The notes beneath the pieces were generated by a model that was not told where the DNA came from, made no database searches, and saw only the letters and a list, made by a program, of their open reading frames with translations. Source: Glycomyces sp. YM15 (GTDB lineage: Bacteria > Actinomycetota > Actinomycetes > Mycobacteriales > Micromonosporaceae). Taken from it: a stretch of 64,000 bases of DNA. The position numbers were made by a program, and so were the translations under genes. The stretch lies in NCBI RefSeq assembly GCF_016918015.1, contig NZ_JAERMK010000025.1, positions 1 to 64,000 of the forward strand. Direction: 5' to 3'. This document shows positions 41,404 to 50,756 of the stretch, in pieces. Position 1 is the stretch's first letter. Each line of letters begins with the position of its first letter.

Positions 41404-43122
41404 TTACAGGCCCAGCTGGTGTTCGAAGTTGCCCTCTTCGATGCGCTTGGTGACCGCTTCGAGGTAGCGGGCCGCGTCGGCGCCGTCGATGAGACGGTGG
41501 TCGTAGCTCAGCGTCAGGTGCATGACCGATCGCACCGCGATGACCTCGCCCAGTTCAGGGTCGTTGATCACGCGGGGGCGCTTGACGATCGCGGCGGTGC
41601 CGAGGATCGCGGACTGCCCGAGCGGGACGATCGGCGTGTCGAACAGCGCGCCGACCGAACCGGTGTTGGTGATGGTGAACGTGGCGCCGAACAGGTCGTC
41701 GGGCGCCAGGCCGCCGTCACGGGCCTTCTTGGCGATATCGGCGATCCGCTTGGCCAGGCCCGGGATGTTCAGGTCGCCGGCGTTCTTGACGACCGGGACG
41801 ATGAGGCCCTTCGGCGTGTCCACCGCGAAGCCCACGTGCTCGGCCTCGGGGTAGGTGATCGTCTTCTCCTCCATGTTCATGGAGGCGTTGACGATCGGGT
41901 ACTGCTGCAGCGCCTCGATCGCGGCGATCGAGAAGAACGGCAGGAAGGAGAGCTTCACGCCGTGGCGGGCGAGGAACTCGTCCTTCTTGGCCGCGCGGAG
42001 CTTCGCCACCTTCGTGACGTCCACTTCGCGCACCGTCGTCAGCTGGGCCGTGGACTGCATCGAGTTCAGCAGCGCCTTGGCGGCGGCCTGACGCAGACGG
42101 CTCATCTTCTCGGTGCGGCCGCGCAGCGGGCTGACCTCGGCCGGGGCCGGAGCGGCCTTGGCCGGGGCGGCAGCCGCCGGAGCGGGCTCGGGAGCCTTCT
42201 TGGCGTCGATGACGGCCTGGACGTCCTCCTTGCGGATGCGTCCGCCCACTCCGGAACCGGTGACCTCGGAGAGGTCCACGCCGTTCTCGGAGGCGAGCTT
42301 GCGCACCAGCGGCGTCACGTAGGAACCCGAGGGCTTCGACGCGGCGGGAGCTGCCGGCGCAGGAGCGGTCTCCGGCGCGGCCGGGGCCGGCTTGGTCGGC
42401 GTGCTCTCGGCCTGAGCAGGAGCGGGCTCCGGCTCGGGTTCGGGTTCGGACTTCACAGCCGGGGTCGGCTCGGCGGCCGGGGCCGGAGCGGCGGCAGCGG
42501 CCGAACCGGAACCGACGATCGCGAGCACGGCACCGACTTCGGCGGTCTCGTCCTCGGCGACCCGGATCTCCAGCAGCGTGCCCGCGGCCGGGGACGGGAT
42601 CTCCGTGTCGACCTTGTCGGTCGAGATCTCCAGCAGCGGCTCGTCCACCTCGACGGTGTCGCCCACGGCCTTGAGCCACGACGTGACGGTGCCCTCGGTG
42701 ACCGACTCGCCCAGCTCGGGGAGCAGGACCTCCGTGCCTTCGGCCGCACCCGCGGCGGGAGCGGCAGGCGCCTCAGCGGCGGGAGCCGGGGCCGGAGCGG
42801 CCTCGGTCTTCGCCTCGGGCTCAGGCTCGGGCAGCGGCTCCTGGGCCGGGGCCGGAGCCGCCGGTGCGTCCCCGGTCACCTCGGACGGGTCGCCGATGAT
42901 CGCCAGCTCGCCGCCGACCTCGACGTCCGTGTCCTCGGGGACCACGATCTTCAGCAGCACACCCGCGACCGGCGAGGGAACCTCGGTGTCGACCTTGTCG
43001 GTCGAGACTTCGAGGAGCGGCTCGTCGACCTCGACGGTCTCGCCTTCCTTCTTGAGCCACTGGGTGACGGTTCCCTCGGTGACCGACTCACCGAGAGCGG
43101 GCATCGTTACCGATGTCGGCAT
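41404..43122 (-). CDS. sucB: 2-oxoglutarate dehydrogenase E2, dihydrolipoamide succinyltransferase
   Basis: A 572-residue E2 component. Two lipoyl domains with DKVDTE lipoylation sites (Lys near residues 43 and about 170) are joined by Ala/Pro/Glu-rich linkers. The E3-binding domain follows ([33 protein letters not shown]), then the acyltransferase with its [14 protein letters not shown] catalytic motif. In actinobacteria this gene, next to lpdA, usually serves pyruvate and/or 2-oxoglutarate dehydrogenase. It lies 27 nt downstream of lpdA on the same strand. Confidence 0.92.
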   Translation of the reverse strand: MPTSVTMPALGESVTEGTVTQWLKKEGETVEVDEPLLEVSTDKVDTEVPSPVAGVLLKIVVPEDTDVEVGGELAIIGDPSEVTGDAPAAPAPAQEPLPEPEPEAKTEAAPAPAPAAEAPAAPAAGAAEGTEVLLPELGESVTEGTVTSWLKAVGDTVEVDEPLLEISTDKVDTEIPSPAAGTLLEIRVAEDETAEVGAVLAIVGSGSAAAAAPAPAAEPTPAVKSEPEPEPEPAPAQAESTPTKPAPAAPETAPAPAAPAASKPSGSYVTPLVRKLASENGVDLSEVTGSGVGGRIRKEDVQAVIDAKKAPEPAPAAAAPAKAAPAPAEVSPLRGRTEKMSRLRQAAAKALLNSMQSTAQLTTVREVDVTKVAKLRAAKKDEFLARHGVKLSFLPFFSIAAIEALQQYPIVNASMNMEEKTITYPEAEHVGFAVDTPKGLIVPVVKNAGDLNIPGLAKRIADIAKKARDGGLAPDDLFGATFTITNTGSVGALFDTPIVPLGQSAILGTAAIVKRPRVINDPELGEVIAVRSVMHLTLSYDHRLIDGADAARYLEAVTKRIEEGNFEHQLGL

Positions 43123-43149
43123 CGTTCGTTCAACTCCTGCGGTTGTGGA

Positions 43150-44538
43150 TTAGTCGTGGGCGTGCAGCGGCTTGCCGGCCAGCAGCATCGCCGCTTCGCC
43201 GATCGCCTCGTTCTGGGTGGGGTGCATGTGGATCAGCTGGGCGACGTCGTTCGCGTAGGCCTCCCAGTTGTAGATCAGCTCGGCTTCGCCGATCTGCTCG
43301 GAGATGCGCGCGCCGACCATGTGGACGCCGACGATCGGGCCGTCCTCGACCGCCACGAGCTTGATGAAGCCCTGGGTCTTGAGGATGTTCGACTTGCCGT
43401 TGCCCGCGAGGTTGTAGTTGACCGACTTGATCTTGTCCGCCCCGTACTTCTCCTTCGCCTTGTCCTCGTTGAGGCCCATGGAGGCCACCTCGGGCTCGGT
43501 GAAGGTGACGCGCGGGATCCCGGTCTCGTCGATCGGGGTCGGGTGCAGACCGGCGATGTGCTCGGCCACGAAGATGCCCTGCAGGAAGCCGCGGTGCGCG
43601 AGCTGGATGCCGGGGACGATGTCGCCGACGGCGTAGACGTTCGGCAGGTTCGTCAGCAGGTTGTCGTCGACCAGGACGAAGCCCCGGTCCATGTTGACGC
43701 CCTGCTCCTGGTAGCCGATGCCGTCCGTGACGGGGCCGCGGCCGACGGCCACGAGCACCAGGTCGCCCTCGACGACGGTGCCGCCCGCGATGGTGACCTG
43801 CACGCCCGAGGCGGTCCTCTCGACCTTCTCGAAGAACTTGCCGGTGTGGAACTTGATGCCGCGCTTGCGGAACGCGCGCTCCAGCTGCTTCGACGAGTCG
43901 GCGTCCTCGGCCGCGATGAGGCGGGGGAGGCCCTCGATGATCTCGACCTCGACGCCCAGCGACTTCCAGGCGGAGGCGAACTCGACGCCGATGACGCCGC
44001 CGCCGATGACGATGGCCTTGTTCGGCAGCTCGGTGAGCTCGAGCGCGTGCTCGGAGGAGATGACCTTCTCGCCGTCGATCTCAAGCCCCGGAAGGGTCTT
44101 GGAGTACGAGCCGGTGGCGAGGACGATGTTGCGGCCGGTGACCTTCCGGCCGTTGTCGACCTCGATCGTGTTCGGGCCGACGAGCTTGCCGGTGCCCTGG
44201 ATGAACTCGACCTTGTGGGCCTTGACCAGGCCCTGGAGGCCCTTGTACAGCTTGGAGACGACGTCGTCCTTGTACTTCTTGACGGCCGGCATGTCGACGC
44301 CCTTGAACTCGGCCAGGATGCCGAACTGCTCGGACTCGCGAGCGGTGTCGGCGACCTCGCCGGCGTGGAGCAGCGCCTTGGTGGGGATGCAGCCGCGGTG
44401 CAGACAGGTGCCGCCGACCTTGTCCTTCTCGATCAGGGCCACCGACAGCCCCAGCTCAGCCGCGCGGAACGCGCTGGCGTAGCCGCCGCTGCCGCCGCCC
44501 AGGATGACGACGTCGTATCCTGCGTTCGGGTCGCTCAT
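43150..44538 (-). CDS. lpdA: Dihydrolipoamide dehydrogenase (E3)
   Basis: A 462-residue flavoenzyme that reoxidises dihydrolipoamide and reduces NAD+. FAD binding begins at YDVVILGGGSGGYASAFRAAELG. The redox disulphide is GGTCLHRGCIPTKALLH, the NAD site is AIVIGGGVIGVEFASAW, and the active-site His-Glu pair is in HMHPTQNEAIGEA. ATG 44538 follows GGGGAGAG; the upstream in-frame codons lack support. It is the first gene of the lpdA-sucB unit. Confidence 0.95.
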   Translation of the reverse strand: MSDPNAGYDVVILGGGSGGYASAFRAAELGLSVALIEKDKVGGTCLHRGCIPTKALLHAGEVADTARESEQFGILAEFKGVDMPAVKKYKDDVVSKLYKGLQGLVKAHKVEFIQGTGKLVGPNTIEVDNGRKVTGRNIVLATGSYSKTLPGLEIDGEKVISSEHALELTELPNKAIVIGGGVIGVEFASAWKSLGVEVEIIEGLPRLIAAEDADSSKQLERAFRKRGIKFHTGKFFEKVERTASGVQVTIAGGTVVEGDLVLVAVGRGPVTDGIGYQEQGVNMDRGFVLVDDNLLTNLPNVYAVGDIVPGIQLAHRGFLQGIFVAEHIAGLHPTPIDETGIPRVTFTEPEVASMGLNEDKAKEKYGADKIKSVNYNLAGNGKSNILKTQGFIKLVAVEDGPIVGVHMVGARISEQIGEAELIYNWEAYANDVAQLIHMHPTQNEAIGEAAMLLAGKPLHAHD

Positions 44539-44728
44539 TGCTCTCCCCACTTAACGATGCTTAGGTTCGGAGCCCATCCTTCCACCGGCGACGACTCTTG
44601 ATCGGCCAGACCCTGTGGTTGGAGTGTGCAACACCATTCAACCGCTTGCTGGGAGCATTCCGAAAGTCCCCTTCGTGTGCGGCTGGACACAGGCGTCCTA
44701 GCGCATGTGTACGCTTGGAATTCACGCC

Positions 44729-46693
44729 TCAAGTGGTGCGGGAGGAGCGGCCGTGGGCTTGTTCGGACGGAAGAGGAAACAGGGCAAGGGGACGCTGGAC
44801 CGTGCCTCTGACAACGCTGACCAGCGGCATCTGATCGATTTCATCAAGACGCGCACCGGTGTCGAGGCCTACCTCGAGCCGAAGACCACCGTCACTGAGA
44901 CGACGGTCATGCTCATCGCGCATGACGGTGAGTGGACGCGGCGCCGCGTCGACGGCCCGGCGGGCGCGTTCGCCCTGGGCCGCAAGTACAACACCCCGGT
45001 GTACGAGGTCGCCAAGACTGGATATCCGCAGCGTAAGCGGGATTTCGACGCTCGTCGGAAGCTCGAGCAGCAGCGCCAGCAGTAGCGATCTCGACCCTCG
45101 GCAACACAACGATTCCGCAATATTCACCGCACTGTCCCGCCACTTGGTGGTGAGGGCACGCGGACGAGAAGAGGGCCCGGCGTCAGCCGGGCCCACACGC
45201 ACAACAAGTGGGTTAGCGGCGCACACTTCGAGCAGCCCCACCAGCGGGCGCACCGGGAAACCCGTCGCGCCCTTCGCGATGTACCCGTAAGACGAGTCCG
45301 AATCGGCCGGGCCCGCGATGTCGAGGTGCGCCCACGGCAATTCCTCGGGCACGAACTTCGACAGGAAGATCCCGCCCTGGACCATGTGGCCGTCGCGCTT
45401 GAGGCCGGTCGCGCACTGCGAGACGTCGGCGATCGACGACTCCATGAGCTTCACGATGTCCTCGGGGAACGGCATCGGCCAGCCGTGCTCGCCGGTGACC
45501 TCGCCGATGCGCCGCAGCCGCTCGGTCTCGGTGTCGGTGCCCATGAGGCCCATGGTGCGCCGCCCCAGGGCGATGAGCTGCCCGCCGGTGAGCGTCGCCA
45601 CATCGTAGAGCGCGTCGGGCTCGTCCTCGAGGGCGCGCGAGATCGCGTCGGCGAGCACGAGCCGCCCTTCGGCGTCGGTGTTCAGCACCTCCACGGTCTT
45701 GCCGCCGCGGATGGTGATCACATCGGAGGGGCGGAACGAGGATCCGGAGAGCATGTTCTCGGCCAGCGCCACCGTGCACGTGACGTTGACGCCGAGGCCG
45801 AGCTTCGCGGCGGCGATCGTCGCGCCGACCACGGCCGCGGCTCCGGCCATGTCGCCCTTCATGTCCCACATGCCCGCACCGGGCTTGATGTTGATGCCGC
45901 CGGAGTCGAAGGTGATGCCCTTGCCGACGAACGCGACGTGCTTGGTCGCCCCTTCGGGCCGGTAGGTGAGGCGGACCAGGCGCGGTTCGGCGGAGGAGCC
46001 GCCGCCGACGGCGAGGATGCCGCCGTAGCCGCCCGCGGAGAGCGCTTCGGCGTCCAGGATCTCGACGTCGACGCCCGCCGCGGTGGCGGCCTGCTCGATC
46101 TCGACGGCGAAGGTGGGCGGGCGCAGCAGGTTCGCGGGGGCGTCGGCCCAGTCCTTGACGAGGGCGACGCTCGAGGCGATCGAGGCGACCGCGGCGACGG
46201 TGTCCTCGCTCGCACCGTAGACCCGCACCTCCTCGGGGGCGGCGTCGCCGTTCCCCTCGGTCTTGTAGCCCTCGAACTTGTAGGCGCCCAGGGCCGCGCC
46301 GGTGGCGGTGGCCTCGGGGTCGCCTTCGAACGCGATGGCCGCGGTCGTCTTGCCGAACGCGGCGCGCACGGCGGTGCCGGCGGCGCGGCGGAGGGTCTCG
46401 TCGTCGAGGTCGTCGGCGTCGCCGAGCCCGACCGCGTAGACGAGCGTCGCGGCGAGCCCGTCAGGGGCGGGGAGGCGGGTGAGCGACGAGGCTGATCCGG
46501 TGTTGCCGAGGACCGCGAGCTGCTCGGCGAGGCGTCCGCCGAAGGCGGCGTCGACGCCCGCGAGGCTCTCGGGGATCACGGGGGCGTCCTCGCCGGAGAA
46601 GACGCCGACGACGAGCACGTCGGCCTCAGCGGCTGCGGGATCGCCTTCGGCGGCTTGCAGCACGGTGCCCGAGGCGGAGATCAGAGCTGTCAC
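44729..46693 (-). CDS. pepA: Leucyl aminopeptidase, with abnormal C-terminal read-through
   Basis: An M17 cytosol aminopeptidase with two active-site metals. Motifs: [32 protein letters not shown], and [14 protein letters not shown] with metal-binding Asp and Glu. The family should end soon after [15 protein letters not shown], near base 45213, for about 490 residues. Here the frame continues another 160 residues to 44729, through a terminator-like hairpin and opposite a conserved gene. A TAA lies one frame away at 45213-45215, so a single-base deletion just before the stop (real or sequencing) explains it. The GTG start follows AAGGATGG. Confidence 0.85.
   Translation of the reverse strand: MTALISASGTVLQAAEGDPAAAEADVLVVGVFSGEDAPVIPESLAGVDAAFGGRLAEQLAVLGNTGSASSLTRLPAPDGLAATLVYAVGLGDADDLDDETLRRAAGTAVRAAFGKTTAAIAFEGDPEATATGAALGAYKFEGYKTEGNGDAAPEEVRVYGASEDTVAAVASIASSVALVKDWADAPANLLRPPTFAVEIEQAATAAGVDVEILDAEALSAGGYGGILAVGGGSSAEPRLVRLTYRPEGATKHVAFVGKGITFDSGGINIKPGAGMWDMKGDMAGAAAVVGATIAAAKLGLGVNVTCTVALAENMLSGSSFRPSDVITIRGGKTVEVLNTDAEGRLVLADAISRALEDEPDALYDVATLTGGQLIALGRRTMGLMGTDTETERLRRIGEVTGEHGWPMPFPEDIVKLMESSIADVSQCATGLKRDGHMVQGGIFLSKFVPEELPWAHLDIAGPADSDSSYGYIAKGATGFPVRPLVGLLEVCAANPLVVRVGPADAGPSSRPRALTTKWRDSAVNIAESLCCRGSRSLLLALLLELPTSVEIPLTLRISSLGDLVHRGVVLAAQGERARRAVDAAPRPLTVMRDEHDRRLSDGGLRLEVGLDTGARLDEIDQMPLVSVVRGTVQRPLALFPLPSEQAHGRSSRTT
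44753..45085 (+). CDS. Conserved actinobacterial protein of unknown function
   Basis: A 110-residue protein beginning [13 protein letters not shown], with [38 protein letters not shown] and [21 protein letters not shown] recognise the [22 protein letters not shown] segment as conserved in actinobacteria, where the gene lies beside lpdA and pepA as here. The function is unknown. The GTG follows a strong GGAGGAG. It lies entirely opposite the anomalous 3' extension of pepA, which supports the view that the extension is not genuine. Confidence 0.8.
   Translation: MGLFGRKRKQGKGTLDRASDNADQRHLIDFIKTRTGVEAYLEPKTTVTETTVMLIAHDGEWTRRRVDGPAGAFALGRKYNTPVYEVAKTGYPQRKRDFDARRKLEQQRQQ
45172..45193. terminator. 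Hairpin inside the pepA read-through extension
   Basis: GGGCCCGGC and GCCGGGCCC form a perfect 9-bp stem around GTCA, 20 nt beyond the expected pepA stop. It is probably the normal terminator for pepA and the opposite gene. Confidence 0.65.
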
Positions 46694-46755
46694 GATCCAT
46701 CCTTAGCTGTTCTTGGGACCAAATGCTCCGATCCTAGCCACTGGGACGGCCGCGA

Positions 46756-46761
46756 TAGTCT
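46756..46761 (+). promoter_or_regulatory. -10 box of gcvT (leaderless)
   Basis: TAGTCT ends 7 nt before the ATG at 46769; GATAGT overlaps it by 4 nt. Confidence 0.5.
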
Positions 46762-46768
46762 CTGTCCC

Positions 46769-47851
46769 ATGTCGGAGACACTGCTCACCTCGCCCCTGCA
46801 CGAACGCCACCTGGCCCACGGCGCCAAGTTCGCCGAGTTCGCCGGTTGGGACATGCCGCTCCAGTACTCGAGCGGCGTGCTCGCCGAGCACCAGGCGGTG
46901 CGCACCCGGGTGGGCGCGTTCGACGTCTCGCACCTGGGCAAGATCTGGGTGACGGGGCCGGGCGCGGCGGCGTTCGTGAACCGGTGCCTCGCGAACGACC
47001 TCGACCGGATCGGGGCGGGCGGCGCGCAGTACACGCTGTGCCTCGATGCGTCCGGGGGCGTGGTCGACGACCTCATCGCGTACCGCTTCTCGGACGACGA
47101 GATCTTCCTGATCCCCAACGCCGCCAACACGGCTGAGGTGGCGCGCCGGTTGAGCGAGGCCGCCCCTGAGGGGATCGAGGTGCGCGACGTGCACCGCGGC
47201 TTCGCGGTGATCGCGGTGCAGGGCCCCGAGTCGCCCCGCATCCTCGAGTACCTGGGCCTGCCGCACGACCACGAGTACATGACCTTCCGCGAGCATCTGG
47301 TGGACACGGCCGACGTGATCGTCTGCCGCTCCGGCTACACGGGCGAGACCGGTTTCGAGCTGGTCGTGCCGAACGAGGCGGCCGTGGACCTGTGGGACGG
47401 CATCCTCGTCGCGGGCGCGGTCCCGTGCGGGCTCGGCGCGCGCGACACGCTGCGCCTGGAGATGGGCTACCCGCTGCACGGCCAGGACCTGAGCCTCGAC
47501 ATCACGCCGGTGCAGGCGCGCCTGAACTGGGCGATCGGCTGGGACAAGCCCGAGTTCTGGGGCAAGGAGGCGCTGGAAGCGGAGCGCGCCGAAGGGCCGA
47601 AGCGGAAGCTCTGGGGCCTGGAGGCCACGGGCAAGGGGGTGCCGCGCGCCCACATGTCGGTCATGGACGGCGACGAGATCGTGGGGGAGACCACATCGGG
47701 TACGCATGCGCCGACTCTGAAGAAGGGTGTGGCGCTGGCCCTGCTCGACGCGGGGTACAAGCCCGGGGCCGAGCTTGAACTGGACGTGCGTGGCCGCCGG
47801 TTGCCAATTCGAGTCGTCAAGCCCCCCTTTACGAAAGCCACGCCGAAATAA
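46769..47851 (+). CDS. gcvT: Glycine cleavage system aminomethyltransferase (T-protein)
   Basis: A 360-residue folate enzyme that transfers the methylene group of glycine to tetrahydrofolate. It opens with [32 protein letters not shown], then [37 protein letters not shown] and [21 protein letters not shown], all standard T-protein motifs. The C-terminal barrel has [21 protein letters not shown]. The start is fixed by the family N-terminus and a -10 box 7 nt upstream. The other glycine-cleavage genes are not in the window. Confidence 0.95.
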   Translation: MSETLLTSPLHERHLAHGAKFAEFAGWDMPLQYSSGVLAEHQAVRTRVGAFDVSHLGKIWVTGPGAAAFVNRCLANDLDRIGAGGAQYTLCLDASGGVVDDLIAYRFSDDEIFLIPNAANTAEVARRLSEAAPEGIEVRDVHRGFAVIAVQGPESPRILEYLGLPHDHEYMTFREHLVDTADVIVCRSGYTGETGFELVVPNEAAVDLWDGILVAGAVPCGLGARDTLRLEMGYPLHGQDLSLDITPVQARLNWAIGWDKPEFWGKEALEAERAEGPKRKLWGLEATGKGVPRAHMSVMDGDEIVGETTSGTHAPTLKKGVALALLDAGYKPGAELELDVRGRRLPIRVVKPPFTKATPK

Positions 47852-47870
47852 GCCCAGCCAGATCCGGCTC

Positions 47871-47899
47871 TTGATTGCGGCAAGTTTCTCCGATAGCGT
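47871..47899 (+). promoter_or_regulatory. Promoter of the uronate-region oxidoreductase gene
   Basis: TTGATT (47871-47876) and TAGCGT (47894-47899) are separated by exactly 17 nt, a good vegetative-type promoter. It gives a leader of about 23 nt with a GAAGGAG site before the ATG at 47929. GATAGCGTTT (47892-47901) recurs at the same distance before the TPR-like gene at 54698. Confidence 0.6.
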
Positions 47900-47928
47900 T
47901 TACCAAAACTCGCCGACGAAGGAGTCAC

Positions 47929-49236
47929 ATGCCTGGCACGCCGCATCGCTATGCCCTCGTGGGAACCGGCTCACGCGCCACGATGTACCGCAAGGCCATC
48001 ACCGAGCGGAGCGGCAAAGCCCGCCTCGTCGCCCTCGCGGACACCAACGCCAAGCGCATCGCCCGCCACATGGAGGCGATCGAGGCAGCGGGCCACCCCG
48101 CCCCCGCCGCCTACGCCGCAGCCGACTTCGACAAGCTCCTCGCCGAGACCGACCCCGACACCGTCATCGTCACCTCGGTCGACGCCACGCACCACGAGTA
48201 CCTCCTCGCCGCGCTCGCCGCCGACAAGGACGTCATCTGCGAGAAGCCGCTGACGACCACCGGCGAGCACGCCGCCGTGATCATCGAGGCCGAAGCACGG
48301 TCGAAGGGCACCGTCACCGTCACCTTCAACTACCGCTACAACCCCCTGCACGAGAAGGTCGCCGAACTCCTGCGCGACGGCGCCATCGGCGAGATCACCT
48401 CCGTCGGGTTCGACTGGCTCCTCGACACCCGCCACGGCGCCGACTACTTCCGCCGCTGGCACCGCGTGGCCGAGAACTCCGGCGGCCTCCTCGTCCACAA
48501 GTCCGGCCACCACTTCGACCTCGTCAACTGGTGGCTCGACGCCGCGCCCGTGCGCGCCTTCGCCAAGGGCAAGCTCGCCTTCTACGGCGAGAACGGCAAG
48601 CGCAACGGCCACGACCGCGGCTACGCCCGCGTCCACGGCTCCCTCCTCGCCTCCGACGACCCGTTCGCGCTCCACATGGAGGACAGCCCCGGCCTCAAGG
48701 AGATGTACCTCGACGCCGAGGACGAGGACGGCTACATCCGCGACCAGTCCGTGTTCGCGCCCGGCGTCACCATCTACGACGACATGATGGCCCTCGTCGA
48801 CTACGACTCCGGCGTCACGCTCTCCTACCGGCTCACCGCCTACTCGCCCTGGGAGGGCTACCGGGTGCACTTCAACGGCACCCAGGGCCGCCTCGAACTC
48901 CTCGTCGTCGAGAACGACCACGTGAACCCGGCCCTCAAGGGCCCCAACGGCGCCAGCCTCCACGGCACCCACGCCGCCCCCGAAGAGGGCTGGTACGAGC
49001 TCACCCTCCACCCCTTCTGGACCAAGCCTCAGAGAATCGACCTCGGCGAATACCAGCGGGCCGGGCACGGCGGCGGCGACAAGGTCATGCTCGGCGTCCT
49101 CTTCGACGGCGACACCGACCCCCACGACCGCTCCGCCAACGCGCAGGACGGCGTGAACGCCCTCGCCGCGGGCCTCGCCGCGAACGCCTCCATCGAGACC
49201 GGACTCCCGGTCGAAGTCGCCGACCTCTTGAAATAG
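47929..49236 (+). CDS. Gfo/Idh/MocA-family oxidoreductase, first copy
   Basis: A 435-residue NAD(P)-dependent sugar dehydrogenase. The Rossmann start is HRYALVGTGSRATMYRKAI; TVIVTSVDATHHEYLLAALAADKDVICEKPLTTT contains the family's catalytic EKP Lys. The substrate half has NYRYNPLHEKVAELLRDGAIGEITSVGFDW and NSGGLLVHKSGHHFDLVNWWL. It lies just upstream of uronate isomerase and probably oxidises or reduces a pectin- or hemicellulose-derived sugar. The exact substrate is unknown. A strong GAAGGAG site and promoter precede it. Confidence 0.85.
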   Translation: MPGTPHRYALVGTGSRATMYRKAITERSGKARLVALADTNAKRIARHMEAIEAAGHPAPAAYAAADFDKLLAETDPDTVIVTSVDATHHEYLLAALAADKDVICEKPLTTTGEHAAVIIEAEARSKGTVTVTFNYRYNPLHEKVAELLRDGAIGEITSVGFDWLLDTRHGADYFRRWHRVAENSGGLLVHKSGHHFDLVNWWLDAAPVRAFAKGKLAFYGENGKRNGHDRGYARVHGSLLASDDPFALHMEDSPGLKEMYLDAEDEDGYIRDQSVFAPGVTIYDDMMALVDYDSGVTLSYRLTAYSPWEGYRVHFNGTQGRLELLVVENDHVNPALKGPNGASLHGTHAAPEEGWYELTLHPFWTKPQRIDLGEYQRAGHGGGDKVMLGVLFDGDTDPHDRSANAQDGVNALAAGLAANASIETGLPVEVADLLK

Positions 49237-49319
49237 GACACCCCAGATGAGGCCCGCACCCGTCGCCCCACCCAACCGGCTCGCTTCGCTCGCCTCTCCC
49301 CAAACCGGAGTAAACACCG

Positions 49320-50756
49320 ATGAGTCTTAACCCCGACCGGTTGTTCCCGGCCGACGAGCGCACGCGCGCCATCGCCCGGGAACTCCACCAGCGCACCGTC
49401 GACCTGCCGCTGGTCAGCCCCCACGGACACGTCGACCCGCGCCTGATCTCGGAGAACCAGCCGTTCCCCGACCCGGCCCGCCTCTTCGTCGTCCCCGACC
49501 ACTACCTGACCCGGATGCTCTACAGCCAGGGCGTGACCCCCGCCGAGATGGGCGTCCCCTCCGTCGACGGCACCCCCTCCGAAATCGACGGACGCACGAT
49601 CTGGCGCCGCTTCGCCGAGCACTACCGCCTGTTCCGCGGCACCCCCTCCAAGATGTGGCTCGACCACACCTTCGCCGAGGTCTTCGGGATCTACAAGGAA
49701 CTCGGCGCCGACACCGCCGACGAGTTCTACGACCACCTCTCCGCGCGCCTCACCGAACCCGCCTACCGGCCCCGGGCCCTGTTCGACCGGTTCAACATCG
49801 AAGTGCTCGCCACCACCGAATCCCCCGTGGACTCCCTCGAGCCGCACGCCGCGCTGGCCGGCATGCCCGCCGCGGACGGCCGCCGGTGGGGCGGCAAGGG
49901 CGGCAAGGTCGTCACCACGTTCCGGCCGGACAACATGATCGAACCCGGCTGGCCCGGCTGGAAGGAGCGCGTCGAGCGCCTGGCCGAGCTCACCGGCGAG
50001 GACACGTCCACGTTCGACGGGTTCCTCGCGGCCCTGCGCACCCGCCGCCAGGACTTCATCAACGCCGGCGCCACCTGCACCGACCACGGCAACCTCACGG
50101 CGGCGACCGAAGACGACCCGAAGGCCGCCGCCGAGATCTACGCCAAGGCCCTCAACGGCGAAGCCGACGAGGACTCGATCCTGCGCTTCCCGGCGCTCAT
50201 GCTCACCGAGTTCGCTCGCATGAGCGTCGAAGACGGCCTGGTCATGCAGCTCCACCCGGGCTCGAACCGCAACCACAACCAGTGGCTCTACGACGGCTGG
50301 GGCCGCGACGTCGGCGGCGACATCCCGAACGCCACCGAGTACACGCGGGCGCTCAAGCCCCTCCTCGACGCGTTCGGCAACAACCCGCGCTTCCGGATCG
50401 TCCTCTACACGCTCGACGAGACCGTGTTCAGCCGCGAACTCGCCCCGCTCGCGGGCGGCTACGCCTCGGTGTTCCTCGGCGCGCCCTGGTGGTTCCTCGA
50501 CTCCCCGGAGGGCATGCGCCGCTTCAGGGAGGCCGTGCACGAGACCGCCGGGTTCTACAACACCGCCGGGTTCGTCGACGACACCCGCGCGTTCTGCTCC
50601 ATCCCCGCCCGGCACGACGTGGCCCGCCGCATCGACGCCGCCTACCTGGCCCGCCTCGTCGCCGAGCACCGGATGACCGAGCACGAAGCCGCCGAGGTCG
50701 CCATCGACCTCGCCTATCACCAGCCCCGCAAGATCTATGGATTGGATGCCCAGTGA
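49320..50756 (+). CDS. uxaC: Uronate isomerase
   Basis: A 478-residue amidohydrolase-fold enzyme that converts D-glucuronate to fructuronate and D-galacturonate to tagaturonate. The N-terminal metal motif is VDLPLVSPHGHVDPRLI. Further signatures are FNIEVLATTESPVDSLEPH, FRPDNMIEPGW, MQLHPGSNRNHNQWLYDGWG and FCSIPARHDVARR, followed by the late YHQPRKIYGL. The 83-nt gap from the gene upstream is filled with GC-rich repeated GGCTCGCTTCGCTCGCC-like sequence. The stop overlaps the next gene by 4 nt (GTGA). Confidence 0.95.
   Translation: MSLNPDRLFPADERTRAIARELHQRTVDLPLVSPHGHVDPRLISENQPFPDPARLFVVPDHYLTRMLYSQGVTPAEMGVPSVDGTPSEIDGRTIWRRFAEHYRLFRGTPSKMWLDHTFAEVFGIYKELGADTADEFYDHLSARLTEPAYRPRALFDRFNIEVLATTESPVDSLEPHAALAGMPAADGRRWGGKGGKVVTTFRPDNMIEPGWPGWKERVERLAELTGEDTSTFDGFLAALRTRRQDFINAGATCTDHGNLTAATEDDPKAAAEIYAKALNGEADEDSILRFPALMLTEFARMSVEDGLVMQLHPGSNRNHNQWLYDGWGRDVGGDIPNATEYTRALKPLLDAFGNNPRFRIVLYTLDETVFSRELAPLAGGYASVFLGAPWWFLDSPEGMRRFREAVHETAGFYNTAGFVDDTRAFCSIPARHDVARRIDAAYLARLVAEHRMTEHEAAEVAIDLAYHQPRKIYGLDAQ

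Noticed and set aside
41305-44601. A 1098-codon open frame on the plus strand opposite sucB and lpdA
   Set aside because: It reads His/Arg/Gly-rich low-complexity sequence, starts in the poly-G/C tract and lies opposite two clear core genes. It is a GC-bias shadow, like the long frames opposite the PBP (28269-30689) and cimA (6871-8700).
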